Shown piece after piece: positions 19,646 to 28,382 of a stretch of DNA of 64,000 nucleotides. How positions within the stretch are numbered: the stretch's first letter is position 1; each line of letters opens with the position of its first letter. Source of the stretch: Microbacterium indicum DSM 19969. Its GTDB lineage: Bacteria > Actinomycetota > Actinomycetes > Actinomycetales > Microbacteriaceae. A program made the translations under genes and the position numbers. The notes beneath the pieces were generated by a model, which had not been told where the DNA came from, ran no database searches, and worked only from the letters and a program-made list of their open reading frames with translations. The stretch is from positions 434,001 to 498,000 of the forward strand of contig NZ_AULR01000002.1 of the NCBI RefSeq assembly GCF_000422385.1. Direction: 5' to 3'.

Positions 19646-21355
19646 ATGAGCACTTCCGTTGTCCTCCCCGCTCTCGGCGAGAGCGTCACCGAGGGGACGG
19701 TCACCCGCTGGCTCAAGCAGGTCGGCGACACCGTCGAGGTCGACGAGCCGCTGCTCGAGGTGGCCACCGACAAGGTCGACACCGAGATCCCGTCGCCGGT
19801 CGCCGGCGTCCTCGAGTCGATCCTGGTGCAGGAGGACGAGACCGCCGAGGTCGGCGCCGAGCTCGCGACCGTGGGCGACGGCACCGCCGCCGCGCCCGCC
19901 GCGGCTCCCGCCCCCGAGGCGGCCGCGCCCGCCGCCCCTGCCGCTCCCGCCCCCGAGGCGCCCGCCGCTCCGGCGCCGGCCGCCGCTGCTCCGGAGGCCC
20001 CCGCCGCATCCGGCGACGCGACCGACGTCGTGCTGCCCGAGCTCGGAGAGAGCGTCACCGAGGGCACCGTGACCCGCTGGCTCAAGCAGGTCGGCGACAC
20101 CGTCGAGGTCGACGAGCCGCTGCTCGAGATCGCGACCGACAAGGTCGACACCGAGGTCCCCTCGCCCGTCGCCGGCACGGTCCTCGAGCTGCTCGCCGCC
20201 GAGGACGACACCGTCGAGGTCGGCTCGGTCCTCGCGCGCGTCGGCTCGGGCGCCCCGGCTGCGGCCGCGCCCGCTCCCGCTGCCCCGGCCGCTCCCGCCG
20301 AGCAGGCCCCTGCCGCACCCGCCCCGGCCTCTCCGGCGCCCGCCCCCGCCCCCGCCGCGCCGGCGCCTGCTCCCGCTCCGGCCCCGGCGCCCGCTCCCGC
20401 CGCTCCGGCGCCCGCCGCCCCGGCCGCGCCCGCCGCGACGAACGACAAGATCTACGTCACGCCGCTCGTGCGCAAGCTCGCCGAGCAGAACGGCGTCGAC
20501 CTGGCGACCGTCACGGGCTCCGGCGTCGGCGGACGCATCCGCAAGGAGGACGTCCTGAACGCCGCGTCGTCCGCACCCGCCCCCGCGGCGGCGCCGGCGG
20601 CGGCCTCCGCCCCGGCCGCGAAGAAGCCCGAGCCCTCGCCGCTGCGCGGCACCACGCAGCCGTTCTCGCGCCTGCGCAAGGTCGTCGCGAAGCGCGCCGT
20701 CGAGTCGCTCAACACGACGGCCCAGCTGACGACGTTCATCGAGATCGACGTCACGAAGGTCGCGGCGTTCCGCAACAAGCACAAGAACGCGTTCTTCGAG
20801 AAGTCGGGCGACAAGCTCTCCTTCATGTCGATCTTCGCGCTCGCGGCGGTCGAGCAGCTGCAGGCGTTCCCGATCATCAACTCCACGATCCAGGACGAGA
20901 CGGTCGTCTACCCCGCGACCGAGAACCTCTCGATCGCGGTCGACACGCCCAAGGGCCTCTACACGCCCGTGATCCGCGACGCGGCGTCGAAGACGATCGC
21001 GCAGCTCGCGAACGAGATCGCGACGCTCGCCCAGCGCACGCGCGACGGCCAGCTGAAGCCCGACGACCTGCAGGGCGGCACGTTCACGCTGACGAACACG
21101 GGCTCGCGCGGCGCGCTGTTCGACACGCCGCTCGTCTTCCTGCCGCAGTCGGCGATCCTCGGCACCGGCACCGTCTACAAGCGCCCCGGCGTCGTGACGG
21201 TCGACGGCGAGGACGTCATCGGCATCCGCTCGTACGTGTACTTCGCGATCTCGTACGACCACCGCACGATCGACGGCGCCGACGCGGCCCGCTACCTCTC
21301 GGCCGTCAAGGCGCGCCTGGAGGAGGCCGACTTCGAGGCCGACCTGGGCATCTGA
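19646..21355 (+). CDS. sucB: 2-oxoglutarate dehydrogenase-type E2, dihydrolipoyllysine acyltransferase
   Basis: 569 residues. E2 core of a 2-oxoacid dehydrogenase complex. Two lipoyl domains (lipoyl lysines Lys43 and Lys166, each in ATDKVDTE) are joined by Ala/Pro linkers; then a peripheral-subunit-binding domain ([28 protein letters not shown]), another linker, and the catalytic domain ending in [12 protein letters not shown] with His539. The N-terminal [14 protein letters not shown] is the succinyltransferase type. The two lipoyl domains are almost identical, including 57 identical nucleotides. GAAGGAG precedes the ATG. LipA and LipB, encoded in this window, would lipoylate it. Succinyl versus branched-chain specificity is not certain. 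Confidence 0.88.
   Translation: MSTSVVLPALGESVTEGTVTRWLKQVGDTVEVDEPLLEVATDKVDTEIPSPVAGVLESILVQEDETAEVGAELATVGDGTAAAPAAAPAPEAAAPAAPAAPAPEAPAAPAPAAAAPEAPAASGDATDVVLPELGESVTEGTVTRWLKQVGDTVEVDEPLLEIATDKVDTEVPSPVAGTVLELLAAEDDTVEVGSVLARVGSGAPAAAAPAPAAPAAPAEQAPAAPAPASPAPAPAPAAPAPAPAPAPAPAPAAPAPAAPAAPAATNDKIYVTPLVRKLAEQNGVDLATVTGSGVGGRIRKEDVLNAASSAPAPAAAPAAASAPAAKKPEPSPLRGTTQPFSRLRKVVAKRAVESLNTTAQLTTFIEIDVTKVAAFRNKHKNAFFEKSGDKLSFMSIFALAAVEQLQAFPIINSTIQDETVVYPATENLSIAVDTPKGLYTPVIRDAASKTIAQLANEIATLAQRTRDGQLKPDDLQGGTFTLTNTGSRGALFDTPLVFLPQSAILGTGTVYKRPGVVTVDGEDVIGIRSYVYFAISYDHRTIDGADAARYLSAVKARLEEADFEADLGI
19703..19759 (+). repeat. Direct repeat, copy 1 (lipoyl domain 1)
   Basis: 57 nt identical to 20072-20128, 369 nt downstream, inside the larger lipoyl-domain duplication (about 19662-19806 and 20031-20175). 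Confidence 0.9.
20072..20128 (+). repeat. Direct repeat, copy 2 (lipoyl domain 2)
   Basis: 57 nt identical to 19703-19759. The flanks also match, with only scattered changes, many at third codon positions. Confidence 0.9.
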
Positions 21356-21372
21356 CGCACGCGTCGCCTTCT

Positions 21373-21410
21373 GCGGGGGCCGCTCGATCTCACGATCGGG
21401 CGCCCCCCGC
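21373..21410. terminator. Imperfect hairpin at sucB 3' end
   Basis: GCGGGGG pairs with CCCCCCGC around a CGATC/GATCG inner stem, with mismatches. The loop includes the stop codon of the convergent gene. Probable terminator for sucB. Confidence 0.4.
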
Positions 21411-22670
21411 GGCGTAGAGGTCGCGCACGCGCCAGCGCTCCCCCACGCGCTCGATCACGAGGAGCTGCCGGTCCGCGCCCTCGGCCTCCACGGCGACGAC
21501 GGCGACCGACCCGTAGTCGTCGACGAGCCCGACGGCACGGGAGGGCGACGCGACCGCGCCCTCCCGCGTGCGCCCCGCGAGGCCCGAGTCCTCGGCGCAC
21601 GATCCCGAGCACGCGTCCCACTCGGCGAGGAGCGCGCCCGCCGCGGCGACGGGATCCTCCGTTCCGACCTCCGCCGCGGGCGGCGAGGGGTCGGCCGGCG
21701 CGACGCTCGCGGCGAGGCTCGGCGCGGGCCCCGCAGCGCGCGACGCCCGAGGAACCTGCGCCTGCGCCGCCTCGCCCTCGCCTTCCGCCGGCCAGCTGAG
21801 ACCCACGACGACCGCGAGAACGGCCGCGGCAAGGCCCGCGAGCACCAGCCCGCGCCGCCCCGCGCGCCGGGAGCACGGGAGCCGCGCGCGGATCGACCGC
21901 CACGCCTCCGCGATCGCCTCCGCGAGGGTCCCGTCGACCAGCCGGCCCACGAGACCCGCGATCCCGAGCCCGTCCTCCGCCGCATCGTCCATGTCGCGGG
22001 GCTCGCCGCCGCGCGAGGCGCGGGCCGGCGCCTCCGTGATCGGCTGCGGCGCCGCGGCCTCGAAGAGCTGGGCCTCGAGCTCGCCGATCCGGCGCGCGAG
22101 GGCGGCCGGCCGCGCGAGAGCCTCGACGACCTCCTCGGCGGCGAGCCGCACAAGCCTGTCGTCGGTCGCGCCCGCGATCCGGCGCACGAGCTCCTGAGCG
22201 GCGTCGGCGGCGGACCCGGCGTCTGCTCCCCCGCTCCCGCAGCAGAACACGGGACGCCCGTCGGCGGCGATCCACCACGCGCCCGCCGCGGCGACGAGCC
22301 CGGCCTCGTGCATCTCAGCGGTGCCGCGCACGAGCGACACGATCGCCGTCACCGCCTCGCCGCGCAGCCACCCGTGCGCCCCCTCCTCGCGCCGCCCGCA
22401 CGCCCGGTCGAGCGGCTCCCGGAGATCGTCGAACACGACCTCGTGGCCGCCCGCCCGCCGCATGACGTCGCGCGGGCACAGCACGTGCTGCGCGCCGTCG
22501 ATCCGCCAGCCGTCCCAGCCGATGAGGTCCCCGGCGTCGACGAGCAGGACCTCGTCGTCGCCCTCGCGGGCCCGGACCCCGGGGTAGGGCGCGTCGGGCG
22601 GTGCGATGCGGCGGATGCGGCGCACCGCCGCATCGAGCGCGGCGGTCGCGGAGCGCGTCGAGGAGTCCAT
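21390..22670 (-). CDS. Single-pass membrane protein with degenerate kinase-like N-terminal region
   Basis: 426 residues from MDSSTRSATA; an ATG nine codons upstream (22697) is an alternative. Not a family I can name. About residues 1-185 are cytosolic; the stretch at 118-146 (AEMHEAGLVAA, then WWIAADGRPVFCCGSGG) has the layout of a kinase catalytic loop and DFG region but lacks the catalytic Asp-Asn, so it may be a pseudokinase. One membrane helix spans about 273-292, followed by a Pro/Ala-rich linker and a small exported domain with CSGSC. This resembles actinobacterial kinase-like membrane proteins. No neighbour suggests a role. Confidence 0.6.
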   Translation of the reverse strand: MDSSTRSATAALDAAVRRIRRIAPPDAPYPGVRAREGDDEVLLVDAGDLIGWDGWRIDGAQHVLCPRDVMRRAGGHEVVFDDLREPLDRACGRREEGAHGWLRGEAVTAIVSLVRGTAEMHEAGLVAAAGAWWIAADGRPVFCCGSGGADAGSAADAAQELVRRIAGATDDRLVRLAAEEVVEALARPAALARRIGELEAQLFEAAAPQPITEAPARASRGGEPRDMDDAAEDGLGIAGLVGRLVDGTLAEAIAEAWRSIRARLPCSRRAGRRGLVLAGLAAAVLAVVVGLSWPAEGEGEAAQAQVPRASRAAGPAPSLAASVAPADPSPPAAEVGTEDPVAAAGALLAEWDACSGSCAEDSGLAGRTREGAVASPSRAVGLVDDYGSVAVVAVEAEGADRQLLVIERVGERWRVRDLYAAGGARS

Positions 22671-22793
22671 GCCGACAGCGTGCGCCACCGGGCGCATCCC
22701 CGCTCGCCGGCGCGGACCCCCGCTGTGGAGGGACCGGAGGGATCCGCGCCTGGGGACGTGCTGACCCCCTCCGTCGACACGCCGACGCCCCGG

Positions 22794-22799
22794 TAGAAT
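22794..22799 (+). promoter_or_regulatory. putative -10 element of leaderless DUF4191 gene
   Basis: TAGAAT with exactly 7 nt to the ATG at 22807. It overlaps the alternative ATG at 22798, which argues that 22807 is the true start. Confidence 0.5.
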
Positions 22800-22806
22800 G
22801 GCCCGC

Positions 22807-23520
22807 ATGGCATCACGCACCCCGGCTCCGGAGAAGCGCCCCGGCTTCTTCGCCACCATCAAGCAGCTGTTCACCTTCGTTCACAAGGAGTACAGCTGGG
22901 TGGCGTGGGGGCTGCCGATCGTCATCCTGCTGGGCGTCTGGGTCGGCGTCGTCGTCGCGATCGTGACCGACCAGCAGTGGTGGGGCTACATCCTCTGGGT
23001 GATCTTCGGCATCATGCTCGGGCTCATCGCCAGCATGCTCCTGCTCAACCGCCTCGCGACGACCGCGATGTACCGCCAGATCGACGGCATGCCCGGCGCC
23101 GGCGGCCACGTGGTGTCGAACATGCTCGGCCGCAAGTGGCGCGGCGAGGAGATGCCCGTCGCCGTGAACCCGAAGTCGCAGGACGCCGTCTACCGCGCCG
23201 TCGGCCGCGGAGGCGTCGTGCTCGTCGGCGAGGGCGCGCCGAGCCGGCTCGATCGGCTCGTCAAGAAGGAGAAGGCGACGGCGCTGCGCATCACGCACAG
23301 CTCCGTGCCCGTCAACGTCTTCTACGTCGGGCACGACGAGGGCCAGGTCGAGATCAAGAACCTCGCGAAGGCGATCAAGAAGCTGCCGAACGCCGTCGAC
23401 CGCGCCGGCATGAACCAGCTCATCTCGCGCTCCGAGTCGATGTCGCGCGGCGGCGCCGCCGCGATGCCGATCCCGAAGGGCATCGACCCGCTCCGGGTGC
23501 GCGCGCCGCGCCCGCGCTGA
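22807..23520 (+). CDS. DUF4191 domain-containing membrane protein
   Basis: 237 residues from MASRTPAPEK; a start three codons earlier (22798) would overlap the -10 hexamer and is less likely. Two membrane helices lie at about residues 35-55 and 62-83, after a conserved amphipathic start (FFATIKQLFTFVHKEYSW) and before a soluble domain with RKWRGEEMPVAVNPKSQD. This is the DUF4191 family of Actinobacteria, function unknown, regularly found next to an RDD protein and glnA as here. Confidence 0.88.
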   Translation: MASRTPAPEKRPGFFATIKQLFTFVHKEYSWVAWGLPIVILLGVWVGVVVAIVTDQQWWGYILWVIFGIMLGLIASMLLLNRLATTAMYRQIDGMPGAGGHVVSNMLGRKWRGEEMPVAVNPKSQDAVYRAVGRGGVVLVGEGAPSRLDRLVKKEKATALRITHSSVPVNVFYVGHDEGQVEIKNLAKAIKKLPNAVDRAGMNQLISRSESMSRGGAAAMPIPKGIDPLRVRAPRPR

Positions 23521-23532
23521 TCGCCTGACGCA

Positions 23533-23570
23533 GCGACGGCCCGGATCCCCGAGGGGGTCCGGGCCGTCGC
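23533..23570. terminator. Terminator hairpin between DUF4191 and RDD genes
   Basis: An 18-bp stem (GCGACGGCCCGGATCCCC against its complement, one mismatch) in the gap between convergent genes. Confidence 0.75.
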
Positions 23571-23574
23571 CGTA

Positions 23575-23979
23575 TCAGCGCGAACGGACGAGCACCGTGT
23601 CGGCGAGCAGGTCGTGCAGCCCCCGGTGGTCCTTGTCCCAGATCGCGGCGGGGATCACGAGCAGCACGAGGACCGTGCGGACGATCGGCCGCCACACGCC
23701 GGCCCACTCGCCCCCGCGCCTGATGAGGCGCAGTCCGACGATCCGGTGCCCGGGACTCCCGCCGAGGGTGGGAAGGAACAGCACCTGGATGACGAAGAAG
23801 ATGAGCAGCAGCGACCACCAGGCGTAGTCGAAGAACGCCACCGAGAGGATCACGGTCGCCGCCCAGTCGATCGCGAAGCCCCCGACGCGGCGCGAGAGCG
23901 GGCCGATGCTTCCGGGTCCGGAGGCCGGGAGGCCGATCGAGCTGCCGGGGTACTCGGATCCGTGCGCTGCTGAGGTCAC
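23575..23979 (-). CDS. RDD family membrane protein
   Basis: 134 residues. Hydrophobic helices at about 33-52, 54-72 and 98-113. The RDD family is named for Arg and Asp residues in its first and second helices; here RRVGGFAIDW supplies them, followed by GGSPGHRIVGLRLIRR and the typical end GLHDLLADTVLV. Function unknown, possibly transport. The GTG start is preceded at 7 nt by TAGGCT and lacks a ribosome site, so the mRNA is probably leaderless. Confidence 0.85.
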   Translation of the reverse strand: MTSAAHGSEYPGSSIGLPASGPGSIGPLSRRVGGFAIDWAATVILSVAFFDYAWWSLLLIFFVIQVLFLPTLGGSPGHRIVGLRLIRRGGEWAGVWRPIVRTVLVLLVIPAAIWDKDHRGLHDLLADTVLVRSR

Positions 23980-23986
23980 GCGTCCC

Positions 23987-23992
23987 AGCCTA
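23987..23992 (-). promoter_or_regulatory. putative -10 element of leaderless RDD gene
   Basis: TAGGCT on the minus strand, 7 nt before the GTG start; identical hexamer and spacing to glnA2. Confidence 0.5.
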
Positions 23993-24049
23993 GGAGAGCG
24001 AGCCTCTCACCCCGCTGATGGCCGAGTGACGCACGACGCACACAGGCTC

Positions 24050-24087
24050 GTAACATGCGCGAAACATCAGAGTTATGCCCGGGCAAC
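24050..24087 (+). promoter_or_regulatory. GlnR-type four-box operator upstream of glnA
   Basis: GTAAC-N6-GAAAC-N6-GTTAT-N6-GCAAC. The known actinobacterial GlnR consensus is gTnAC-N6-GaAAC repeated twice; the first pair is perfect and the second has one mismatch per box. It ends 10 nt before the candidate -10 TAGGTT, so it is centred about 40 nt upstream of the predicted transcript start, a typical activator position. Confidence 0.65.
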
Positions 24088-24097
24088 GCCTCCCCGA

Positions 24098-24103
24098 TAG
24101 GTT
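24098..24103 (+). promoter_or_regulatory. putative -10 element of glnA
   Basis: TAGGTT, 10 nt after the GlnR-type boxes, giving a leader of about 55 nt before the glnA ATG. No good -35; the boxes occupy that region. Confidence 0.45.
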
Positions 24104-24163
24104 CGGAGAGTCACTCGATCTCGCGCGAGCGACGACCCGAAGTCCCACCGATCTGGAGCCTCC

Positions 24164-25588
24164 ATGTTCAAAGACTCATCCGAGGTGCTCGCGTTCCTCG
24201 AGAACGAGGATGTCAAGTTCCTCGACATCCGCTTCACCGACCTTCCCGGTGTCCAGCAGCACTTCAACATCCCGGCTTCCACGGTCGACGAGGACTTCTT
24301 CACTGTCGGCCAGCTGTTCGACGGCTCGTCGATCCGCGGCTTCGCGAACATCAACGAGTCGGACATGCAGCTCATCCCCGACGTGACGACGGCGTACCTC
24401 GACCCGTTCCGCGAGCAGAAGACGCTCGTCATGGTGTTCGACATCTACAACCCGCGCAACGGCGAGATCTACTCGAAGGACCCGCGCCAGGTCGCCAAGA
24501 AGGCCGAGAAGTACCTCGCGTCGACCGGCATCGCCGACACCGCGTTCTTCGCCCCCGAGGCCGAGTTCTACATCTTCGACGACGTCCGCTACGAGGTCTC
24601 GCAGGGCAAGAGCTTCTACTCGGTCGACTCCGAAGAGGCCGCCTGGAACACGGCACGCAAGGAGGAGGGCGGAAACCTCGGAAACAAGACGCCCTACAAG
24701 GGCGGCTACTTCCCCGTCTCGCCCGTCGACAAGACGGCCGACCTCCGCGACGACATCTCGCTGCGCCTCATCGACGCCGGTCTCGAGCTCGAGCGCGCGC
24801 ACCACGAGGTGGGCACCGCCGGCCAGCAGGAGATCAACTACCGCTTCGACACGATGGTCCACGCGGCGGACGACATCCTCAAGTTCAAGTACATCGTGAA
24901 GAACACGGCCGAGGAGTGGGGCAAGACGGCGACGTTCATGCCGAAGCCCCTCTTCGGCGACAACGGCTCGGGCATGCACACGCACCAGTCGCTCTGGAAG
25001 GACGGCGAGCCGCTGTTCTACGACGAGCAGGGCTACGGCCAGCTCAGCGACCTCGCGCGCTGGTACATCGGCGGCCTGCTCAAGCACGCCCCCGCCGTCC
25101 TCGCGTTCACGAACCCCACGCTGAACTCGTACCACCGCCTCGTCAAGGGCTTCGAGGCCCCCGTGAACCTCGTCTACTCGGCGGGCAACCGCTCGGCGGC
25201 GATCCGCATCCCGATCACGGGTTCGAACCCCAAGGCCAAGCGCCTCGAGTTCCGCGCCCCTGACTCGTCGGGCAACCCGTACCTCGCGTTCGCGGCCCAG
25301 CTCATGGCCGGCATCGACGGCATCAAGAACCGCATCGAGCCGCACGAGCCCGTCGACAAGGACCTCTACGAGCTTCCCCCCGAGGAGGCCAAGGGCATCC
25401 CCCAGGTTCCGGGCGGCCTCGCCGAGTCGCTCGAGGCTCTGCGCGAGGACAGCGCGTTCCTCCTCGAGGGCGGCGTCTTCACGCAGGAGCTCATCGACAC
25501 CTGGATCGACTACAAGTACGAGAACGAGATCATCCCGATGGCCCAGCGCCCTCACCCGTTCGAGTTCGAGCTCTACTACGGAGTCTGA
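24164..25588 (+). CDS. glnA: Glutamine synthetase, type I
   Basis: 474 residues, the full length of GSI-beta. It makes glutamine from glutamate, ammonia and ATP as a dodecamer. Visible motifs: FDGSSIRGF (entry strand), EAEFYIFD (metal Glu), [17 protein letters not shown], the ATP-site [27 protein letters not shown], and the adenylylation site Tyr402 in [10 protein letters not shown]. The Tyr means GlnE, encoded 4-7 kb away, can switch it off. GGAGCC precedes the ATG. A GlnR-type site lies upstream and a strong terminator downstream. Confidence 0.96.
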   Translation: MFKDSSEVLAFLENEDVKFLDIRFTDLPGVQQHFNIPASTVDEDFFTVGQLFDGSSIRGFANINESDMQLIPDVTTAYLDPFREQKTLVMVFDIYNPRNGEIYSKDPRQVAKKAEKYLASTGIADTAFFAPEAEFYIFDDVRYEVSQGKSFYSVDSEEAAWNTARKEEGGNLGNKTPYKGGYFPVSPVDKTADLRDDISLRLIDAGLELERAHHEVGTAGQQEINYRFDTMVHAADDILKFKYIVKNTAEEWGKTATFMPKPLFGDNGSGMHTHQSLWKDGEPLFYDEQGYGQLSDLARWYIGGLLKHAPAVLAFTNPTLNSYHRLVKGFEAPVNLVYSAGNRSAAIRIPITGSNPKAKRLEFRAPDSSGNPYLAFAAQLMAGIDGIKNRIEPHEPVDKDLYELPPEEAKGIPQVPGGLAESLEALREDSAFLLEGGVFTQELIDTWIDYKYENEIIPMAQRPHPFEFELYYGV

Positions 25589-25605
25589 TCCCGATCGCGC
25601 ACGGA

Positions 25606-25643
25606 AGAGCGCCCGTCCCCTCTCGCGAGGGGGCGGGCGCTCT
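25606..25643. terminator. Terminator hairpin of glnA
   Basis: A 17-bp stem with one G-T pair and a 4-nt TCGC loop, starting 17 nt after the glnA stop and serving also the convergent aldo/keto reductase gene. Confidence 0.8.
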
Positions 25644-25661
25644 CGTCTGCGCCGCGGCGGG

Positions 25662-26552
25662 TCAGGCCTCGGGGATCGGGAAGAGCATCTGCTCCGTGAA
25701 CACCCGGTCGGGGTCGGGGCCGCTGCGCACGCCGGTGTCGAGCGCGTCGATGCGGCCCAGCTCCTCCGCCGCGAGCTCGAAGTCGAAGACATCGAAGTTC
25801 TCGGCGATGCGCTCGGGGTTCGTCGACTTGGGGATCACCGACCGGCCCTGCTGGATGCCCCAGCGGAGCATCGTCTGCGCGGGGCTCTTGCCGTGGGCGG
25901 CGGCGATCTCGGCGATCGCCGGGTCCTGCAGGACGCTGCGGCGCTCGTCTCCGAAGCCGGGGTAGAAGGTGATGCCGCCGATGGGCGACCACGCCTGCGT
26001 CAGGATCCCGAGGTCGGAGTCGGCCTGCTGCACGTCCTTCTGGGCGTGGTACGGGTGCAGCTCGACCTGGTTGACGGCGGGCACGACGCTCGCGACGTCG
26101 AGGAGGCGCGTCAGCGCGGCCGGGGTGAAGTTGCTGACGCCGATGGCGCGCACCTTCCCGTCGCGCAGCAGCGTCTCGAGCGCGCGGTACGCGTCGATCG
26201 TGCGGTCGAACATCGAGACGGCGGCCTGGTGGAGGATCAGGAGGTCGATCTGCTCGACGCCCAGCTTGGCGGCGGCCTTGTCGAAGGCGTGCTGCGTCTC
26301 GTCGTAGCCGTAGTCGGAGGGCCACACCTTGGTCTCGATGAAGACCTCGTCGCGCGGAAGACCGCTCGCGGCGATCGCCTGCCCGACCTCGCGCTCGTTG
26401 CCGTACGCGGCGGCGGTGTCGACGTGGCGGTACCCGACGCGCAGGGCCTCGGCGACCGCCGCCGTGGTCTCCTCGGGGGACGACTGGAAGACGCCGAGCC
26501 CCAGGACCGGGATCTCGACGCCGTTGTTCAGAGTGAAAGCGGGAAGGCTCAT
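25662..26552 (-). CDS. Aldo/keto reductase
   Basis: 296 residues, one AKR domain, a TIM barrel that reduces carbonyls with NADPH in the cytosol. The catalytic tetrad is visible: Asp in YRHVDTAAAYGNE with the Tyr four residues on, Lys in VFIETKVWP and His in LLILHQAA. The nucleotide-binding end reads SVIPKSTNPERIAEN. Substrate unknown; closest in layout to 2,5-diketo-gluconate reductase-type AKRs. TAGCGT 7 nt before the ATG and no ribosome site suggest a leaderless transcript. Confidence 0.9.
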   Translation of the reverse strand: MSLPAFTLNNGVEIPVLGLGVFQSSPEETTAAVAEALRVGYRHVDTAAAYGNEREVGQAIAASGLPRDEVFIETKVWPSDYGYDETQHAFDKAAAKLGVEQIDLLILHQAAVSMFDRTIDAYRALETLLRDGKVRAIGVSNFTPAALTRLLDVASVVPAVNQVELHPYHAQKDVQQADSDLGILTQAWSPIGGITFYPGFGDERRSVLQDPAIAEIAAAHGKSPAQTMLRWGIQQGRSVIPKSTNPERIAENFDVFDFELAAEELGRIDALDTGVRSGPDPDRVFTEQMLFPIPEA

Positions 26553-26559
26553 GCTCGCG

Positions 26560-26565
26560 ACGCTA
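26560..26565 (-). promoter_or_regulatory. putative -10 element of leaderless aldo/keto reductase gene
   Basis: TAGCGT on the minus strand, 7 nt before the ATG. Confidence 0.45.
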
Positions 26566-26622
26566 CGCCGGGGCGGGGTGTGCGTGGGAGGGCCCGTCTT
26601 TACCTGTGTCGGCGCCGCGCGG

Positions 26623-27534
26623 TCACCGCACCCGGAGCGCGCCCGGATCCACCCGCACGGAGAACCGCGAGACCTCGCCGACCTCCTCGCCGTCGACTTC
26701 GAAGGCCCGCGGCGCGTCGAGCTCGACGCCGACCCGCTCGGCCGTCAGGTGGCGCGTCGACTCGGTGCTCACCGCCGCGGCGTCGCGGTCGAAGAGCCGC
26801 CGGATCCCGTTGTCCCACACGATGGAGCGCAGCGTGTCGGCCCACTGCAGAGCTCCGTCGGAGCTGACCGCGAGCAGGTCGAGACGCCCGTCGTCGAGCT
26901 CCGCGTCGGGCAGCAGTCGGATCCCTCCCTGCAGCATCCCGCAGTTGCCGACGAGGAGCGTGTGCGCGCGGATCTCGGCCGCGTCGCCGTCGTCGATCGA
27001 CAGCGCGATCCCCGTCATCTCGGCGCCGGTCAGAGCACGCCCCATCGCCTCGACGTAGGCGAGCCAGCCGGCCCGGTCCTTGAGGTCGTCGTCGGTCTCG
27101 ACGAGCATCTGCGCGTCGACGCCCATGCCGACCATGACGGCGAAGCCCTGCTCGGAGCCGTCGATCTCGACCCAGCCGAAGTCGATCCGGCGCTCGTCTC
27201 CGCGGGCGATCCGCTCGAGCGCCGCCGGGATGTCGTCGAGCGGCACCTCGAGGTTCCGGGCGAGGAGGTTGCCCGTGCCGCGCGGGACGATGCCGAGCGC
27301 CGCGTCCCGGCCCGCGAGCGCCTCGGCCACGGCGCGGACGGTCCCGTCCCCGCCGACGGCGACGACCGTCGCGCATCCCGCGGCCAGCGCCTCCTCGGCC
27401 ATTCCGCGACCGGGGTCGTCCTCGCTCGTCTCCCACCAGGAGACGTCGTCGCCGAGCGCCGCTCCGACGGCGTCGCGCAGCTCGCCCTCATCGACCTTGG
27501 ACGGGTTCCAGATGACGCCGATCGCCGTGCTCAT
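26623..27534 (-). CDS. Diacylglycerol kinase family protein (lipid kinase)
   Basis: 303 residues from MSTAIGVIWNP. The DAGK catalytic domain is clear: VIWNPSK, the nucleotide loop VAVGGDGTVRAVAEAL, and GIVPRGTGNLLARNL. A beta-rich C-terminal domain follows, ending FEVDGEEVGEVSRFSVRV. Such enzymes phosphorylate diacylglycerol or related lipids at the membrane. An 81-residue upstream reading is not supported by homology. It diverges from the ParA-like gene over 107 bp. Confidence 0.87.
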   Translation of the reverse strand: MSTAIGVIWNPSKVDEGELRDAVGAALGDDVSWWETSEDDPGRGMAEEALAAGCATVVAVGGDGTVRAVAEALAGRDAALGIVPRGTGNLLARNLEVPLDDIPAALERIARGDERRIDFGWVEIDGSEQGFAVMVGMGVDAQMLVETDDDLKDRAGWLAYVEAMGRALTGAEMTGIALSIDDGDAAEIRAHTLLVGNCGMLQGGIRLLPDAELDDGRLDLLAVSSDGALQWADTLRSIVWDNGIRRLFDRDAAAVSTESTRHLTAERVGVELDAPRAFEVDGEEVGEVSRFSVRVDPGALRVR

Positions 27535-27641
27535 GCTCCCAGCCTGTCGCCCGACGGACCGCACCGCAACCGCGCGCCCGAGATCCGCATCCGGCCGCGA
27601 TCCGACACACGCCGTTCTCACAGACCTGAGAGGATGACGAC

Positions 27642-28382
27642 GTGAGCGCTCGGATCGTGACCGTGTACAGCACCAAGGGCGGGGTCGGGAAGACCACGAC
27701 CGCGGTGACCCTCGCCTCCATCGCGGCGGCCGACGGGAACAGGGTCCTGCTCTGGGACCTCGACCCGCAGGCCGCATCGACGTGGCTCCTCGAGGTCAAG
27801 CAGAAGATGCGCGGCGGCGCGGGGGCGGTGTTCGCGGGCGACGCACCGCTCAAGAAGGCGATCCGCGGAACCGACGTCCAGGGCCTCGACGTCGTCCCGG
27901 CCGACGCCTCGTATCGCGACCTCGACATCGCGCTCGACGCCGCGAAGAAGTCGTCCTCGCGCCTCGCGAAGGCGCTCAAGCCGCTGAAGTCGGTGTACGA
28001 CGTCATCATCATCGACTGCCCGCCCGGCGCTTCGCTCGTCGCCGAGAACGCGCTCCACGTCGCCGACGTCGTCGTCACTCCCCTGTCGCCCGCTCTGCTG
28101 TCGCTCCGCTCCTACGAGCAGGTCACGGCGTTCCTCGCCGAGCAGGAGTCGCGCGCCAAGCTCATCGCCTTCCTCAACATGGTCGACCGCCGCAAGAAGA
28201 CCCACCGCGACGCCGCCGAGCGCCTGCCGTCGGAGATCCGCGGCCTCAGCGACATCGTCGTCCCCGCCTCGGTCGTCGTCGAGCGCATGGGCGAGCGCCA
28301 CGAGGCCGTGACGGAGTTCGCGGCGTCCTCCGACCCGGCGAAGGCGTTCCGCGCCCTCTGGCACGTCGTCTCGCGGGCCTGA
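27642..28382 (+). CDS. ParA/MinD-family ATPase (orphan)
   Basis: 246 residues. Deviant Walker A STKGGVGKTT with the extra Lys typical of ParA/MinD ATPases, switch I LWDLDPQAAST and Walker B VIIIDCPPG. No ParB or MinC partner lies next to it, so this is an orphan that may position another cargo. The GTG start follows GAGAGGA at about 8 nt. Its TGA is directly adjacent, with no spacer, to the stop of convergent glnE. Confidence 0.88.
   Translation: MSARIVTVYSTKGGVGKTTTAVTLASIAAADGNRVLLWDLDPQAASTWLLEVKQKMRGGAGAVFAGDAPLKKAIRGTDVQGLDVVPADASYRDLDIALDAAKKSSSRLAKALKPLKSVYDVIIIDCPPGASLVAENALHVADVVVTPLSPALLSLRSYEQVTAFLAEQESRAKLIAFLNMVDRRKKTHRDAAERLPSEIRGLSDIVVPASVVVERMGERHEAVTEFAASSDPAKAFRALWHVVSRA

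Noticed and set aside
19890..20450. Repetitive Ala/Pro coding DNA as a CRISPR or satellite array
   Set aside because: It is in frame within sucB, varies in unit length, and forms the flexible linkers expected between lipoyl domains.
22798..22806. ATG at 22798 as the DUF4191 start
   Set aside because: It overlaps the TAGAAT -10 hexamer; the ATG at 22807 has the leaderless spacing seen elsewhere.
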